From AC-32 sp963813435 (GTDB lineage Bacteria > Actinomycetota > Thermoleophilia > Gaiellales > Gaiellaceae): DNA of 64,000 nt. The stretch covers positions 1,364,001 to 1,428,000 of the forward strand of contig CAWEYY010000003.1 in assembly GCA_963813435.1 (NCBI GenBank), written 5' to 3'. This document shows, one piece after another, positions 51,420 to 59,769 of the stretch. The notes under the pieces are model-generated. The model saw only the letters and a program-made list of their open reading frames with translations. It did no database searches and was not told where the DNA came from. The translations under genes and the position numbers were made by a program. Numbering within the stretch: position 1 is the stretch's first letter; each line of letters opens with the position of its first letter.

Positions 51420-52719
51420 TCAGGTCGTCGCGGCCTCCCGCTTCAGGACGTTCCAGGCGAGGGCGACGTCGTCCTCGGTCGTCCGGTGGTTGCCCACGGC
51501 CAGGCGGAGGACGAAGCGGTCGTTCAGACGCGTGCCGGACAGGAAGACCTCGCCGCTCGCGTTGACGCGCTCCAGCAGCGCCTCGTTCTCCTCGTCCGAA
51601 CCTTCGCGTCGGAAGCAGACAACCGAGAACGGACGCGGAGCGCACAGCTTCCAACCGGGCTCCGCCGCGACCCACCCTTCGAACAGCTCCGCGAGTCGCA
51701 CGCCGCGCCGGATCACCTCCTGCAGGCCCTCGCGGCCGTAGCAGCGCAGAACCGCCCACAGGCTCAGCGCCCGGAAGCCTCGGCCGAGCGCAGGCCCGTA
51801 CTGGCTGAAGCTCACCACCCCGTCGCTCGTGCGCAGGTACGCGGGCGAGACGCTGAACGCGGCGCGCAGGTCGTCGGGCCGTCGCGTCCAGAACGCCGAG
51901 CAGCCCTGCGGCGTGAGCAGCCACTTGTGCGGATTGACGACGAGCGAGTCCGCGCCCTCGATTCCCGCGAACGCCCCGCGGAACTCGGGGCAGACCATCG
52001 CGCAACCCGCATAGGCGGCGTCGACATGCAGCCAGCACTCCGGCCGCCGCGCACGCCTCCGCGATCGGCGCCACGGGATCGACCGAGGTAGTCGAGGTCG
52101 TCCCGACCGTTGCCACGACCGCGCAAGCGCCATCCAGTTCGAGCGCGTCCGGCCGCATCCGGAACTCCTCGTCGACCGGAACCTTGCGCAGCTCGAGCCC
52201 GAGCAGCTTGCACGCGCGATCGACCGACGAATGTGCCTGCTCCGACGCGAGCACGAACCCGGGCCGCGCCTCGCGCGCCGCGGCGAGCGCGGAGAGCGTC
52301 GAGAGCGACGCACCGTCCTCGAGCTGCCCGTGCCAGCCGCCCGGGAGCCCGAGCAGCTCCGCCAGCCAGCCAGTCGTCACCTCCTCGAGCTCCTGCAGCG
52401 CCGGCGACGTGCGCCACAGGATGCCGACCTGGTTCAGCCCGGCCGCGAGCAGCTCGGCCAGCGCCGCCGGCTCGGACCCGGTCGTCGAGAAGTACGCGAA
52501 GAACCGCGGGCTCTGCCAGTTCGTTAGCCCGGGAACGAGCTTCTCGTCGAGCTCGCGCAGCACCTCGGAGAACGGGACGCCTCGCTCGGGCGGCGACGCG
52601 TCGAACGAGCCGCGCACTTCCCCGGGCGAGACCTGCGCCAGGACTGGCCGCTCCGAGATCCCTTCGAGGTACGAAGCCAGCCAGTCGAGCGCCTCGGGCC
52701 CGTCGGCGCGGAGGCTCAC
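51420..52719 (-). pseudogene. Group II PLP-dependent decarboxylase (aromatic amino acid/tyrosine-like), frameshifted by one extra base
   Basis: The first frame from the GTG at 52719 gives SPRFFAYFSTTGSEPAALAE, LEDGASLSTLSALAAAREAR and VVATVGTTSTTSVDPVAPIA, the N-terminal half of AADC-like enzymes. After EACAAAGV it is broken; the next frame resumes WLHVDAAYAGCAM, SLVVNPHKWLLTPQGCSAFW (PLP Lys in NPHKW) and RTTEDDVALAWNVLKRE. Removing one base near 52035 restores AAAGVWLHVDAAYAG and about 432 residues. Start overlaps the polX stop (GTGA). Active enzymes make amines such as tyramine or tryptamine; whether this copy works depends on the extra base being real. Confidence 0.85.
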
Positions 52720-54428
52720 TTCTTCATCAGCTTCTTCAGCTGCGCCCAGGTCCGCGTGTTCGCGATCTGATCCGCGCCAAGCCATGCCCGCCGGGCCTGA
52801 GCGATGCCGAACTGGACGTAGTCCTGCGCCGAAATCTGGTGCGCGTCGCTCGAGACGACGATCTTCACGCCGGCCTCTCCCGCCAGCCGTGCGTTCACGT
52901 CCGAGAGGTCGAGCCGATCGGGCTGCGAGTTGATCTCGAGGAACGTCCCCGTCTCGACCGCCTTCTCGACGACGCGCTCGATGTCCATGTCCATCGGGTC
53001 GCGCCTGCTCAGCTTCCGCCCGGTGAGGTGCCCGATGCAGTCGACGTTCGGGTTCTCCATCGTCGCGAGCACACGCTCGGTCGGATCCCGCTGAAAAGCC
53101 GTGTGGATCGAGGCGACGACCCAGTCGCGCCCGGCCAGCTGCTCGTCGGGGACGTCGAGCGTCCCGTCCGCCTTGATGTTGACCTCGACGCCTTTCAGGA
53201 GCCGGAGCGGGGCGACCTTCTTGGCCAGGACGTCGATCTCCTTCGCCTGCTGCTCCATCCGGCCCTCGCGCAGGTAGTGCGAGTGGTCGGTGATCGCGTA
53301 GTAGGCATACCCGCGTTCTTTGGCGGCGATGACCATCTCCGTGAGCGTGTTCTTCCCGTCCGCGGACCAGTGCGAATGCGTGTGCAGGTCGCCGCGCAAT
53401 TGCTTCAGCTCGACGAGGTTCGGAAGCTTGCCCGCCCGCGCCGCCTCCAGCTCGCCCCCGTTCTCGCGCAGCTCGGGGGGGATGTAGGCGTAGCCGAGGT
53501 GCTCGTAGAGCTCCTCCTCGGTCGTGGCCGTGAACACCTCGCCGCTCTCGACCCCGGTGACGCCGTACTCGGAGATCGAGAGCCCGCGGCGCACGGCTTC
53601 CTCGCGCATCGCCACGTTGTGGTCCTTCGAGCCGGTGAAGTGTTGGAGCAGGTTCCCGTAGCACTCGGGCGGCACGACGCGCAGGTCGAAGCGGAGGCCC
53701 TCGTGCGAGACGACGGTCGCCTTGGTCGGGCCCTTCGCGGCCACTTCGGAGACCCAGGGCAGACCCGTGAAGTGGTCGATCAGGGCGGCCGGGTCGCTCG
53801 CCGTCGCGATGATGTCGAGGTCGCGGACGGTCTCCCTGCGGCGGCGCGCGCTCCCCGCATCCGAGACTCGGTCGGAGGCCGGGTGCTCCCGGAGCTCCTC
53901 GACCGCCTCGAGCAGCGCGGGCAGGGCACGGCCCAGGAGCGTCCGCGGCGGGCCGGCTGCCTTCTTCTTGCGCCCGACCGACTTGAGGATGTTCTCCTCG
54001 ACCTTCGCGCCGAGCCCCGGAAGCGTGCGCAGGCGCTGCTCCCGGGCGGCCGTCTTCAGCTCGGCCAGCGTGGTCACGCCGAGCTCCATCCAGATCTTGC
54101 GCACCGTCTTCGGCCCGAGCCCCGGGATCTGGAGGAACTCGACCACCTCGGGCGGGATCGTCTTGCGCCGCTTGGTGAGCGCCTCGATCTCGCCCTTGTC
54201 GACGATCTGGACGATCTTGTCCTGGATCGTCGCGCCGATCCCGGGGAGCTCCTTGGCCTTGCCGTCGAGGGCGAGCTGGGCGACGGGGCCGCCCGTGTCT
54301 CGCACGCGCGTGGCCGCCCGGCGGTAGGCGAGCACCCGGAAGGCCGCCTCGCCTTCGATCTCCAGCAGGTCGGCCAGCAGCTCGAGCTGCTCGGCCACCT
54401 CCGCGTTGCGCGGGAGCGTCGTCGCCAC
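52716..54428 (-). CDS. polX: DNA polymerase X family protein with PHP domain (PolX)
   Basis: 570 residues from the GTG at 54428 (TATCAT box 7 nt upstream; the GTG at 54431 is a near alternative). N-terminal helix-hairpin-helix lyase-like part (GIGATIQDKIVQIVDKGEIE, PGLGPKTVRKIW), nucleotidyl-transferase palm with RDLDII, and a C-terminal PHP phosphoesterase (GDLHTHSHWSADGKNTL, ITDHSHYL, GVEVNIKADG, SSDAHQISAQDYVQFG). Family members do gap filling with 3'-5' exonuclease or endonuclease activity in base-excision repair. Coupled by GTGA to the decarboxylase gene. Confidence 0.93.
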   Translation of the reverse strand: MATTLPRNAEVAEQLELLADLLEIEGEAAFRVLAYRRAATRVRDTGGPVAQLALDGKAKELPGIGATIQDKIVQIVDKGEIEALTKRRKTIPPEVVEFLQIPGLGPKTVRKIWMELGVTTLAELKTAAREQRLRTLPGLGAKVEENILKSVGRKKKAAGPPRTLLGRALPALLEAVEELREHPASDRVSDAGSARRRRETVRDLDIIATASDPAALIDHFTGLPWVSEVAAKGPTKATVVSHEGLRFDLRVVPPECYGNLLQHFTGSKDHNVAMREEAVRRGLSISEYGVTGVESGEVFTATTEEELYEHLGYAYIPPELRENGGELEAARAGKLPNLVELKQLRGDLHTHSHWSADGKNTLTEMVIAAKERGYAYYAITDHSHYLREGRMEQQAKEIDVLAKKVAPLRLLKGVEVNIKADGTLDVPDEQLAGRDWVVASIHTAFQRDPTERVLATMENPNVDCIGHLTGRKLSRRDPMDMDIERVVEKAVETGTFLEINSQPDRLDLSDVNARLAGEAGVKIVVSSDAHQISAQDYVQFGIAQARRAWLGADQIANTRTWAQLKKLMKK

Positions 54429-54435
54429 CACGGCG

Positions 54436-54441
54436 ATGATA
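54436..54441 (-). promoter_or_regulatory. Putative -10 box (TATCAT) for polX
   Basis: TATCAT, 7 nt before the GTG at 54428, no Shine-Dalgarno; the gap to the divergent glycosyltransferase is only 18 bp. Confidence 0.35.
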
Positions 54442-54446
54442 CGGGC

Positions 54447-55154
54447 GTGCGACCCGTGGTCTGCCTGCCGACATACAACGAGCGCGAGAACCTCGAGCGC
54501 ATGGTGCGCGCACTCGGCGAGCACGGCGTCTCGGTGCTCGTGATCGACGACAGCTCACCGGACGGAACCGGCGAGCTCGCCGACCGGCTGGCGCAGGAGC
54601 TCGACCACGTCGAGGTCCTCCACCGCGCCCGCAAGGAGGGCCTCGGCCCCGCGTACCTGGACGGGTTCCGGCACGCGCTTGCAGGAGACGCGGAGCTGAT
54701 TCTCGAGATGGACTGCGACTTCTCCCACGACCCGGCCGACGTTCCGCGCCTGCTGGCGGCCGTCGAAGAGGCGGACCTGGCGGTCGGATCGCGCTACGTC
54801 GCGGGAGGCTCCGTGCGCAACTGGGGCCTGGTCCGGCGCTTCGTCTCCGCGGGAGGCTCGTTCTACGCACGGGTGCTGCTGGGCGTCGGCGTGCGCGACC
54901 TGACGGCCGGCTTCAAGTGCTACCGGCGGGCCGTCCTCGAGGCGATCGACCTCGATGCGATCTCCTCGCTCGGCTACGCGTTCCAGATCGAGACCACCTA
55001 CCGTGCCCTGCGCGCCGGCTTCCGCGTCGTCGAGGTGCCGATCGCGTTCGCCGACCGAGAGCACGGCGGCTCGAAGATGAGCAAGGGCATCGTGCTCGAG
55101 GCGATGTGGAAGGTCCCGGCCCTGCGCCTCCGGGTGCTGACAGGCCGCCTGTAG
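54447..55154 (+). CDS. Family 2 glycosyltransferase, polyprenol monophosphomannose synthase-like
   Basis: 235 residues from the GTG at 54447. PTYNERENLERMV (6-18), VLVIDDSSPDGTGELADRL, EMDCDFSHDP with the DxD metal site, VGSRYVAGGSVRNWG and DLTAGFKCYRR are the signatures of dolichol/polyprenol-phosphate mannose synthase. It probably transfers mannose from GDP-mannose to a polyprenyl phosphate for extracellular mannosylation. It lacks the C-terminal membrane domain found in some relatives. Thioredoxin follows 12 nt later. Confidence 0.9.
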   Translation: MRPVVCLPTYNERENLERMVRALGEHGVSVLVIDDSSPDGTGELADRLAQELDHVEVLHRARKEGLGPAYLDGFRHALAGDAELILEMDCDFSHDPADVPRLLAAVEEADLAVGSRYVAGGSVRNWGLVRRFVSAGGSFYARVLLGVGVRDLTAGFKCYRRAVLEAIDLDAISSLGYAFQIETTYRALRAGFRVVEVPIAFADREHGGSKMSKGIVLEAMWKVPALRLRVLTGRL

Positions 55155-55157
55155 CAT
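55152..55157 (+). promoter_or_regulatory. Putative -10 box (TAGCAT) for thioredoxin
   Basis: TAGCAT overlaps the glycosyltransferase stop and is 9 nt before the thioredoxin GTG. Confidence 0.35.
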
Positions 55158-55166
55158 CATCTTTCA

Positions 55167-55484
55167 GTGGACGAGCTGACCGACTCGACGTTCGAGGAGA
55201 AGGTTCTCCAAAGCGACCGGCCGGTCGTGGTCGACTTCTGGGCGCCGTGGTGCGGCCCGTGCCACGCGGTCGAGCCGATCCTCCGCCAGCTCGAGGAGGA
55301 GCACGGCGCGCGGATCGCCTTCTACAAGCTCGACATCGACCAGAACGCCGTCACGGCCTCCCGCTACAGCGTCCTCTCGATCCCCACCGCGATTCTCTTC
55401 GAGAAGGGCGAGGCGCAGGAGACAGTGATCGGCGCCCGGCCCCGCTCGCACTTCGAGCAGGCCTGGGCGCCGTGGTTCGCCTAG
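55167..55484 (+). CDS. Thioredoxin
   Basis: 105 residues with the redox motif WCGPC (28-32) in VDFWAPWCGPC, the cis-proline loop in YSVLSIPTAILFEKG and the family's C-terminal GARPRSHFEQAW. No signal peptide, so cytoplasmic. GTG start. Reduces disulfides of cytosolic proteins using thioredoxin reductase (not in the window). Confidence 0.93.
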   Translation: MDELTDSTFEEKVLQSDRPVVVDFWAPWCGPCHAVEPILRQLEEEHGARIAFYKLDIDQNAVTASRYSVLSIPTAILFEKGEAQETVIGARPRSHFEQAWAPWFA

Positions 55485-55510
55485 AAGCCGTCCCTGACAC
55501 CTAAGACGAA

Positions 55511-55550
55511 TCGACCGGTCATTTCAGACGGCGCCACGAGCGGCGCCGTC
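55511..55550 (+). repeat. Shortened version B repeat (B7) acting as hairpin between convergent genes
   Basis: Keeps the TCGACCGGTCATTTCAGACG core but the remainder is one strong hairpin, GACGGCGCC-acgagc-GGCGCCGTC (55527-55550), a 9-bp perfect stem. Placed between thioredoxin and the convergent ABC permease, so it may terminate transcription. Confidence 0.7.
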
Positions 55551-55564
55551 CAGGAGGTGGCCAC

Positions 55565-56605
55565 TCAGGTCGTTGACTCGGTTACCTGCGGCTGAGCGCT
55601 CGGGCGGCGACGAAGCGACTTCGAGACGCCGCGTTCCTCCGAGTGGGTCCGCAGCCGGAGTCGCGGGTCGAGTATGCAGAACGCGATGTCCGCGAGCAGG
55701 TTCGCGAACGCGACCGTCATGGCGACGACTACCACGACGCCCAGGATCACCGGCTCGTCGTTCGTGGCGAGCGCCTGGTACAGCACATGGCCGAGCCCGG
55801 GCAGGTTGTAGATCGTCTCGATGAAGATCGCCCCGGTGAGCGCGAGGCCGAAGTCCATCCCGAGCATCGCGACCACGGGCAGCAATGCGTTTCGCAGGAC
55901 GTGCTTCCGGAGCACCCGCGAGCGGCTCGCCCCCTTCGCATAGGCGGTCCGCACGTAGTCCTCGTGCATCGACTCGAGCAGGCTTGCCCTGATCATCCGC
56001 GCGTAGAGCGCGGCGAAGATGAGGGCGAACGTGAACCAGGGCAGGATCATGTGGTACGCCCAGTACCTCGGGCCGCCGCACTGGTAGGAGCTGTGCGGGT
56101 CGTAGACGAAGCTGCAGTAACCCTCGACCGGGAACAGGTGGGCCTTGACACCGAGCAGGTAGGAGAAGACGAGGCTCAGCCAGACCGGGTGCGCCGAGAT
56201 GCCCAGCAGCAGCAGGACCATCAGCCCGCGGTCGGCGAAGGAGCGCGGGTATAAGGCCGACAGGATTCCGACCGGGAACGCGATCAGCAGCCAGAGGATC
56301 GTCCCCCCGATCACGAGCGACGCCGTCACCGGGAGCGCCTGGCCAATCATCTCCCTGACGGTCAGCGACTGGCGGAGCGAGTGGCCGAAGTCGCCGTGTG
56401 CGAGCCGGCCGACGAAGTGCACGTACTGGTCGGGCAGCGAGCGGTGCTGGAGGTTCCACTGCGTCGCGAGGTTCGGGGTCGTGAGCGCCCGGCGCGACCC
56501 GACAGTCCCGTCGGGCAGCATCAGGAAGATGATGAAGGTGATCAACGTGATCACCCCCACGAGCAGGAACGCCCATAGCAGCCGCCTGACTATGAAGACC
56601 AGCAC
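55565..56605 (-). CDS. ABC transporter permease, dipeptide/oligopeptide DppB type
   Basis: 346 residues with about six membrane helices. Opens LVFIVRRLLWAFLLVGVITL, typical of DppB/OppB, with PDQYVHFVGRLAHGDFGHSL and the EAA loop YVRTAYAKGASRSRVLRKHV-type motif before the last helices. A cysteine-containing extracellular insert (GYCSFVYDPHSSYQCGGPR) is unusual. No ATPase, second permease or binding protein gene is adjacent, so its partners must be elsewhere or the gene is a relic. Confidence 0.85.
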   Translation of the reverse strand: MLVFIVRRLLWAFLLVGVITLITFIIFLMLPDGTVGSRRALTTPNLATQWNLQHRSLPDQYVHFVGRLAHGDFGHSLRQSLTVREMIGQALPVTASLVIGGTILWLLIAFPVGILSALYPRSFADRGLMVLLLLGISAHPVWLSLVFSYLLGVKAHLFPVEGYCSFVYDPHSSYQCGGPRYWAYHMILPWFTFALIFAALYARMIRASLLESMHEDYVRTAYAKGASRSRVLRKHVLRNALLPVVAMLGMDFGLALTGAIFIETIYNLPGLGHVLYQALATNDEPVILGVVVVVAMTVAFANLLADIAFCILDPRLRLRTHSEERGVSKSLRRRPSAQPQVTESTT

Positions 56606-56633
56606 GCGCTCATAGCCTCACGACTCCCGCAGA

Positions 56634-57479
56634 TCAGCGCAAGTCGCCGGCTCCCGCTTCCCGCCCGCCGAAGTGGTCCCAACCCGAAAGTGCTACGGGC
56701 TTGCCATGAAGCCGGATTTCCAGGCCGGCGCCCTCCTCGCAGCGGCCGATGACCGCGAACCCGAGAGCGTCCGGCGTAGCGGCCAGGAGCTCGTAGTCCT
56801 CGCCGAAGCCGACGTCCTGGAGCTTGGCGCCCTCGACGAGCGGAATCCGCTCGAGGTCGACGACCAGCCGACAGCCCGATCGCTCCGCGATGTGACCCGC
56901 GTCCACGGCAAGGCCGTCGGAGACGTCCATCAGCGCGTGGGCGACAGTGGCGAGGCGGCGACCCTCGTCGAGCCTGAGCGGAGGCCGCGCGTAGGCGTGG
57001 TTGCGGAAGGCCGCTCCCGCGGCGCCGAGCGGGCCGGTCACGACGAGCAGGTCGCCCGGCTGCGCCCCGGCGCGGCCCGGTACCCGCTCCGAGCGCCCGA
57101 GCGCCGTGACGGACAGGTAGAGCAGCTCCGCGCGCGTCGTGTCGCCGCCGACGACCGGCACGCCCGGCTGGTTGAGCCCTTCGTAGAGCTCGAGCACGTC
57201 CTCCAGCTCCATCTCTCCCGGTGCGCCGAGCGTGACGAGCAGCGCCTCGGGCTCCGCGCCCGCGGCGGCGAGGTCGCTCAGGTTCACCGCCGCGGCCTTG
57301 AAGCCGAGCTCGCGGTGGCTCGTCCAGTCGAGCCGGAAGTGGACGCCCTCGACGAGCGCGTCCTGCGTGACGACGAGACCGTCTCGGAGCTGCGCGGTGT
57401 CGTGCTCGATCCCGCGCGCGAGGCCGCGGCGCTCGAGCTCCGCGAGGAGGCCGGTCTCGCCGAGGTCAGAGAGCCGCAT
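56634..57479 (-). CDS. thiL: Thiamine-monophosphate kinase
   Basis: Phosphorylates thiamine monophosphate to the active cofactor. 281 residues, shorter than the E. coli enzyme at its C-terminus. MRLSDLGETGLLAELERRG, DALVEGVHFRLDW, KAAAVNLSDLAAAGAEPEA and GGDTTRAELLYLSVTALG follow the AIR-synthase-like ThiL pattern, with the metal-binding Asp residues present (HDTAQL, NLSDLAA, GGDTT). ALMDVSDGLAVDAGHIAERS and GFGEDYELLAATP close the active site. Overlaps thiE by 14 bp. Confidence 0.9.
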   Translation of the reverse strand: MRLSDLGETGLLAELERRGLARGIEHDTAQLRDGLVVTQDALVEGVHFRLDWTSHRELGFKAAAVNLSDLAAAGAEPEALLVTLGAPGEMELEDVLELYEGLNQPGVPVVGGDTTRAELLYLSVTALGRSERVPGRAGAQPGDLLVVTGPLGAAGAAFRNHAYARPPLRLDEGRRLATVAHALMDVSDGLAVDAGHIAERSGCRLVVDLERIPLVEGAKLQDVGFGEDYELLAATPDALGFAVIGRCEEGAGLEIRLHGKPVALSGWDHFGGREAGAGDLR

Positions 57480-58017
57480 CGATCACGGCCCCGAGAGCTG
57501 CGGAGTCAGTTGCCGCCCGGATGACGGCCACACCCGCGGCCCCCGCACGGATGCAGTCGGCCGCGTTCGTCGCGTCGATCCCGCCGATCGCGACCACGGG
57601 CACGCTCACCGCCGCGCAGATCTCGGCCAGGCCGCCGAGCCCGATCGGCGGGTCCGCGTCGAGCTTCGACGGCGTCGCCCAGACAGGCCCGGCCCCCACG
57701 TAGGCCGCGCCGGCCCGTTCACCCGCCTGCGCCTCGGGGACCGAAGCCGCGGAGGTGCCGAGCAGGAGCCCCGCCCGGACGGCGCGCTCGGCCCCGGGGT
57801 CGTCCCGGCCGAGGTGGACCCCGTCGGCATCGAGCCTCATCGCCGCCTCGACGTCGTCGTTGACGATGAACGTCGCCTGAAGGTCACGGAACGGGCGGCC
57901 GATCTCGACCAGCTCATCCGTGCCTGCGCCCTTGACCCGGAGCTGGACCACCGTCGCGCCGCCCTCGACCGCGGCCCGCGCGGTCTCGAGGTCCTCCACG
58001 ATCGCGTGCAGCCTCAC
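57466..58017 (-). CDS. thiE: Thiamine-phosphate synthase
   Basis: Joins hydroxymethylpyrimidine pyrophosphate with thiazole phosphate. 183 residues, a TIM barrel slightly short at the N-terminus. VVQLRVKGAGTDELVEIGRP, FIVNDDVEAAMRLDADGVHL with the Mg-binding DGVHLG, AGAAYVGAGPVWATPSK and VVAIGGIDATNAADCIRAGA are the family blocks. GTG start overlaps the thiM stop (GTGA). Confidence 0.92.
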   Translation of the reverse strand: MRLHAIVEDLETARAAVEGGATVVQLRVKGAGTDELVEIGRPFRDLQATFIVNDDVEAAMRLDADGVHLGRDDPGAERAVRAGLLLGTSAASVPEAQAGERAGAAYVGAGPVWATPSKLDADPPIGLGGLAEICAAVSVPVVAIGGIDATNAADCIRAGAAGVAVIRAATDSAALGAVIDAAL

Positions 58018-58820
58018 GCCTCGCGGTAGCGAGCGTCGACCGTGTCCGGGTCGAGAGCCGCGAGCGCGTCGTACAGCGCGGCATGGAACGTGCCCGGCCC
58101 CCTCGCGTGCTCGGCTGCGTCCTCGGCGGCGACCCCGAACGCGACGAGCGCCTCCGCGGCTGCCTCGAGCGGCGCCTCCGGCCGAACGGCGAGGAAGCAG
58201 CCCGTCATCGCGGTCGACATGCAGCCGGTTCCCGTGACCGTGCCGAGCAGCGGGTGTCCGTTCGCGACCGAGTACGAGTGCTCGCCGTCGGAAACGTGGT
58301 CGACGGGGCCGGTCACCGACGCGACGCAGCCGAGCGCCTTCGCGGCTGCCTGCGCCAGCTCGGGGCTCGCCGCGGCACCGATCGACTCGACGCCGCGGAT
58401 CTCGGCCTCCTGGCCGGCGAGCGTCGCGATCTCCGACGCGTTGCCGCGGACGACCGCGATCTTCAGGTCGCCGAGAAGCCGCTGCGCCGTCTGCGTGCGA
58501 TAGCCCGTCGCCCCCGCGCCGACCGGGTCGAGCACGATCGGCGCGCCGGCCCGGTTGGCCGCGCGCCCGGCCGCGAGCATCGCCTCGACCCAGTGGTCGG
58601 ACAGCGTCCCGATGTTGAGCACGAGCGCACCCGCGACCGAGGCCATCTCCTCCACCTCCTGCGGCGCGTGCGCCATCACCGGCAGGGCCCCGATCGCGAG
58701 CGTCGCGTTTGCGGTCTCGTTCATGACCACGTAGTTCGTGATCTGGTGCACGAGCGGCTTGCGCTCCCGCATCACGCGCAGGTCGGCGCCCGTCTGCAGG
58801 TTCAAGATGCGTCTCTCCAA
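58014..58820 (-). CDS. thiM: Hydroxyethylthiazole kinase
   Basis: Salvage enzyme phosphorylating 4-methyl-5-hydroxyethylthiazole. 268 residues from a TTG at 58820. RKPLVHQITNYVVMNETANA, GALPVMAHAPQEVEEM, VLDPVGAGATGYRTQTA, GNASEIATL and TVTGTGCMSTAMTGCF, which contains the catalytic Cys-Met-Ser-Thr loop, are diagnostic. An internal TTG at 58805 is an alternative start. Second gene of the thi group, separated from thiD by repeat B8. Confidence 0.92.
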   Translation of the reverse strand: MERRILNLQTGADLRVMRERKPLVHQITNYVVMNETANATLAIGALPVMAHAPQEVEEMASVAGALVLNIGTLSDHWVEAMLAAGRAANRAGAPIVLDPVGAGATGYRTQTAQRLLGDLKIAVVRGNASEIATLAGQEAEIRGVESIGAAASPELAQAAAKALGCVASVTGPVDHVSDGEHSYSVANGHPLLGTVTGTGCMSTAMTGCFLAVRPEAPLEAAAEALVAFGVAAEDAAEHARGPGTFHAALYDALAALDPDTVDARYREA

Positions 58821-58831
58821 CGCCGGGTGTG

Positions 58832-58906
58832 TCGACCGGTCACTTCAGACGGTCGCGCGGGCCAAGCCCGCCCGACCTGAATGAGACAGCGCAAGCGCCG
58901 TCTCAC
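58832..58906 (+). repeat. Twin-hairpin repeat, version B (copy B8)
   Basis: Begins TCGACCGGTCACTTCAGACG; hairpin 1 is GCGCGGGCCAAGCCCGCCCG and hairpin 2 is GAGACAGCGCAAGCGCCGTC. Hairpin 2 differs in sequence from other B copies but keeps its stem, and it contains the thiD stop codon. Confidence 0.75.
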
Positions 58907-59676
58907 GCGGCACCCCTGAGCCCGATGACGTCGACCGGTCCCTCTCCGGCGCCGAGCTCGGTCAGCCCTTGCGCCACGGCACGCGAGGCCGCCTTCGCCG
59001 CGCCGCGTGCGGCGCTCTCGAGGCTCTCGCCGCGTGCGAGCAGCGCCGCGAGCGTGGCCGAATGCGTACAGCCGGCCCCGTGCGTCGCTCGGACGGCGTG
59101 CCGCTTGACCGGGATCTCGACGTGCTCCTCGCCGTCGAAGAGGTGATCGACCGGCTGAGCCGCGTGGCCGCTGGTCACGATCACCGCCGGGGCGCCGAGG
59201 TCGACGATCCGCTCGGCGAGCGTGTACGGCAGCCCGTCCCCGACGAGCGCCTCGGCCTCGGGCAGGTTCGGCGTCACCACCGTGGCGAGCGGGAAGAGCC
59301 GCGCGACCAGCGTCGCCACCGCGTCGTCCTGCAGCAGGCGCGCGCCCGAGCTCGCGACCATCACCGGGTCGACCACGAGCGGCACCGGATGCTCGCCCAG
59401 GAAGTCGGCCACCGCGTCGATCGTCGCCGACGAGGAGAGCATCCCGGTCTTGGCGGCGTCGACGCCCAGGTCATCGAAGACGACCTCCAGCTGGGCCGTG
59501 ACGAACTCCGGCGGCACCTCGTGGACGGCCGCGACACCGGTCGTGTTCTGCGCGGTCAGCGCGACGATCGCGCTCATGCCGTGGCAGCCCGCCGCAGCAA
59601 ACGCCTTCAGGTCGGCCTGGATCCCGGCGCCGCCGCCGGAGTCAGACCCGGCAATCGTCAAAACGCGTGGAACCAT
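58903..59676 (-). CDS. thiD: Hydroxymethylpyrimidine (phosphate) kinase
   Basis: Makes hydroxymethylpyrimidine pyrophosphate for thiamine. 257 residues. VLTIAGSDSGGGAGIQADLK (5-24), FAAAGCHGMSAIVALTAQNT, VVDPVMVASSGARLL, VTPNLPEAEALVGD and THGAGCTHSATLAALLARG are the ThiD signatures. ATG preceded by GGAGGGAGC, which lies in the 3' arm of the TPP riboswitch. First gene of thiD-thiM-thiE-thiL. Confidence 0.94.
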   Translation of the reverse strand: MVPRVLTIAGSDSGGGAGIQADLKAFAAAGCHGMSAIVALTAQNTTGVAAVHEVPPEFVTAQLEVVFDDLGVDAAKTGMLSSSATIDAVADFLGEHPVPLVVDPVMVASSGARLLQDDAVATLVARLFPLATVVTPNLPEAEALVGDGLPYTLAERIVDLGAPAVIVTSGHAAQPVDHLFDGEEHVEIPVKRHAVRATHGAGCTHSATLAALLARGESLESAARGAAKAASRAVAQGLTELGAGEGPVDVIGLRGAA

Positions 59677-59679
59677 CTG

Positions 59680-59750
59680 CTCCCTCCGCCGGCATGACCC
59701 GGGTCAGGTTCGTCGGGTGTGATCTCAGCCCCGCAGGGCACCCCGGTAAG
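59680..59750 (-). promoter_or_regulatory. TPP riboswitch (THI element) before thiD
   Basis: On the minus strand the order GGGGTGCCC, GGGCTGAGATCACACCCG, ACGAACCTGACCCGGGTCATGCC and GGCGGAGGGAG is the conserved TPP aptamer: the CUGAGA bulge and the ACCUGA...GGGUCAUGCC half. The 3' part overlaps the thiD ribosome site, so thiamine pyrophosphate probably blocks translation initiation. The structure ends 3 nt before the ATG. Confidence 0.93.
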
Positions 59751-59757
59751 GCAAGGC

Positions 59758-59763
59758 TACCAT
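59758..59763 (+). promoter_or_regulatory. Putative -10 box (TACCAT) for the helicase
   Basis: TACCAT, 6 nt before the helicase GTG. It lies just outside the divergent TPP riboswitch. Confidence 0.4.
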
Positions 59764-59769
59764 CGTCCC

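Noticed and set aside
51139..54870. 1243-residue reading frame on the minus strand
   Set aside because: Most of it is the antisense or wrong-frame shadow of polX; only the stretch that matches the decarboxylase N-terminus is real.
52110..55154. 1014-residue plus-strand reading frame ending in the glycosyltransferase
   Set aside because: Everything before 54447 is the complement of polX and the decarboxylase and is highly Arg/Ala-rich.
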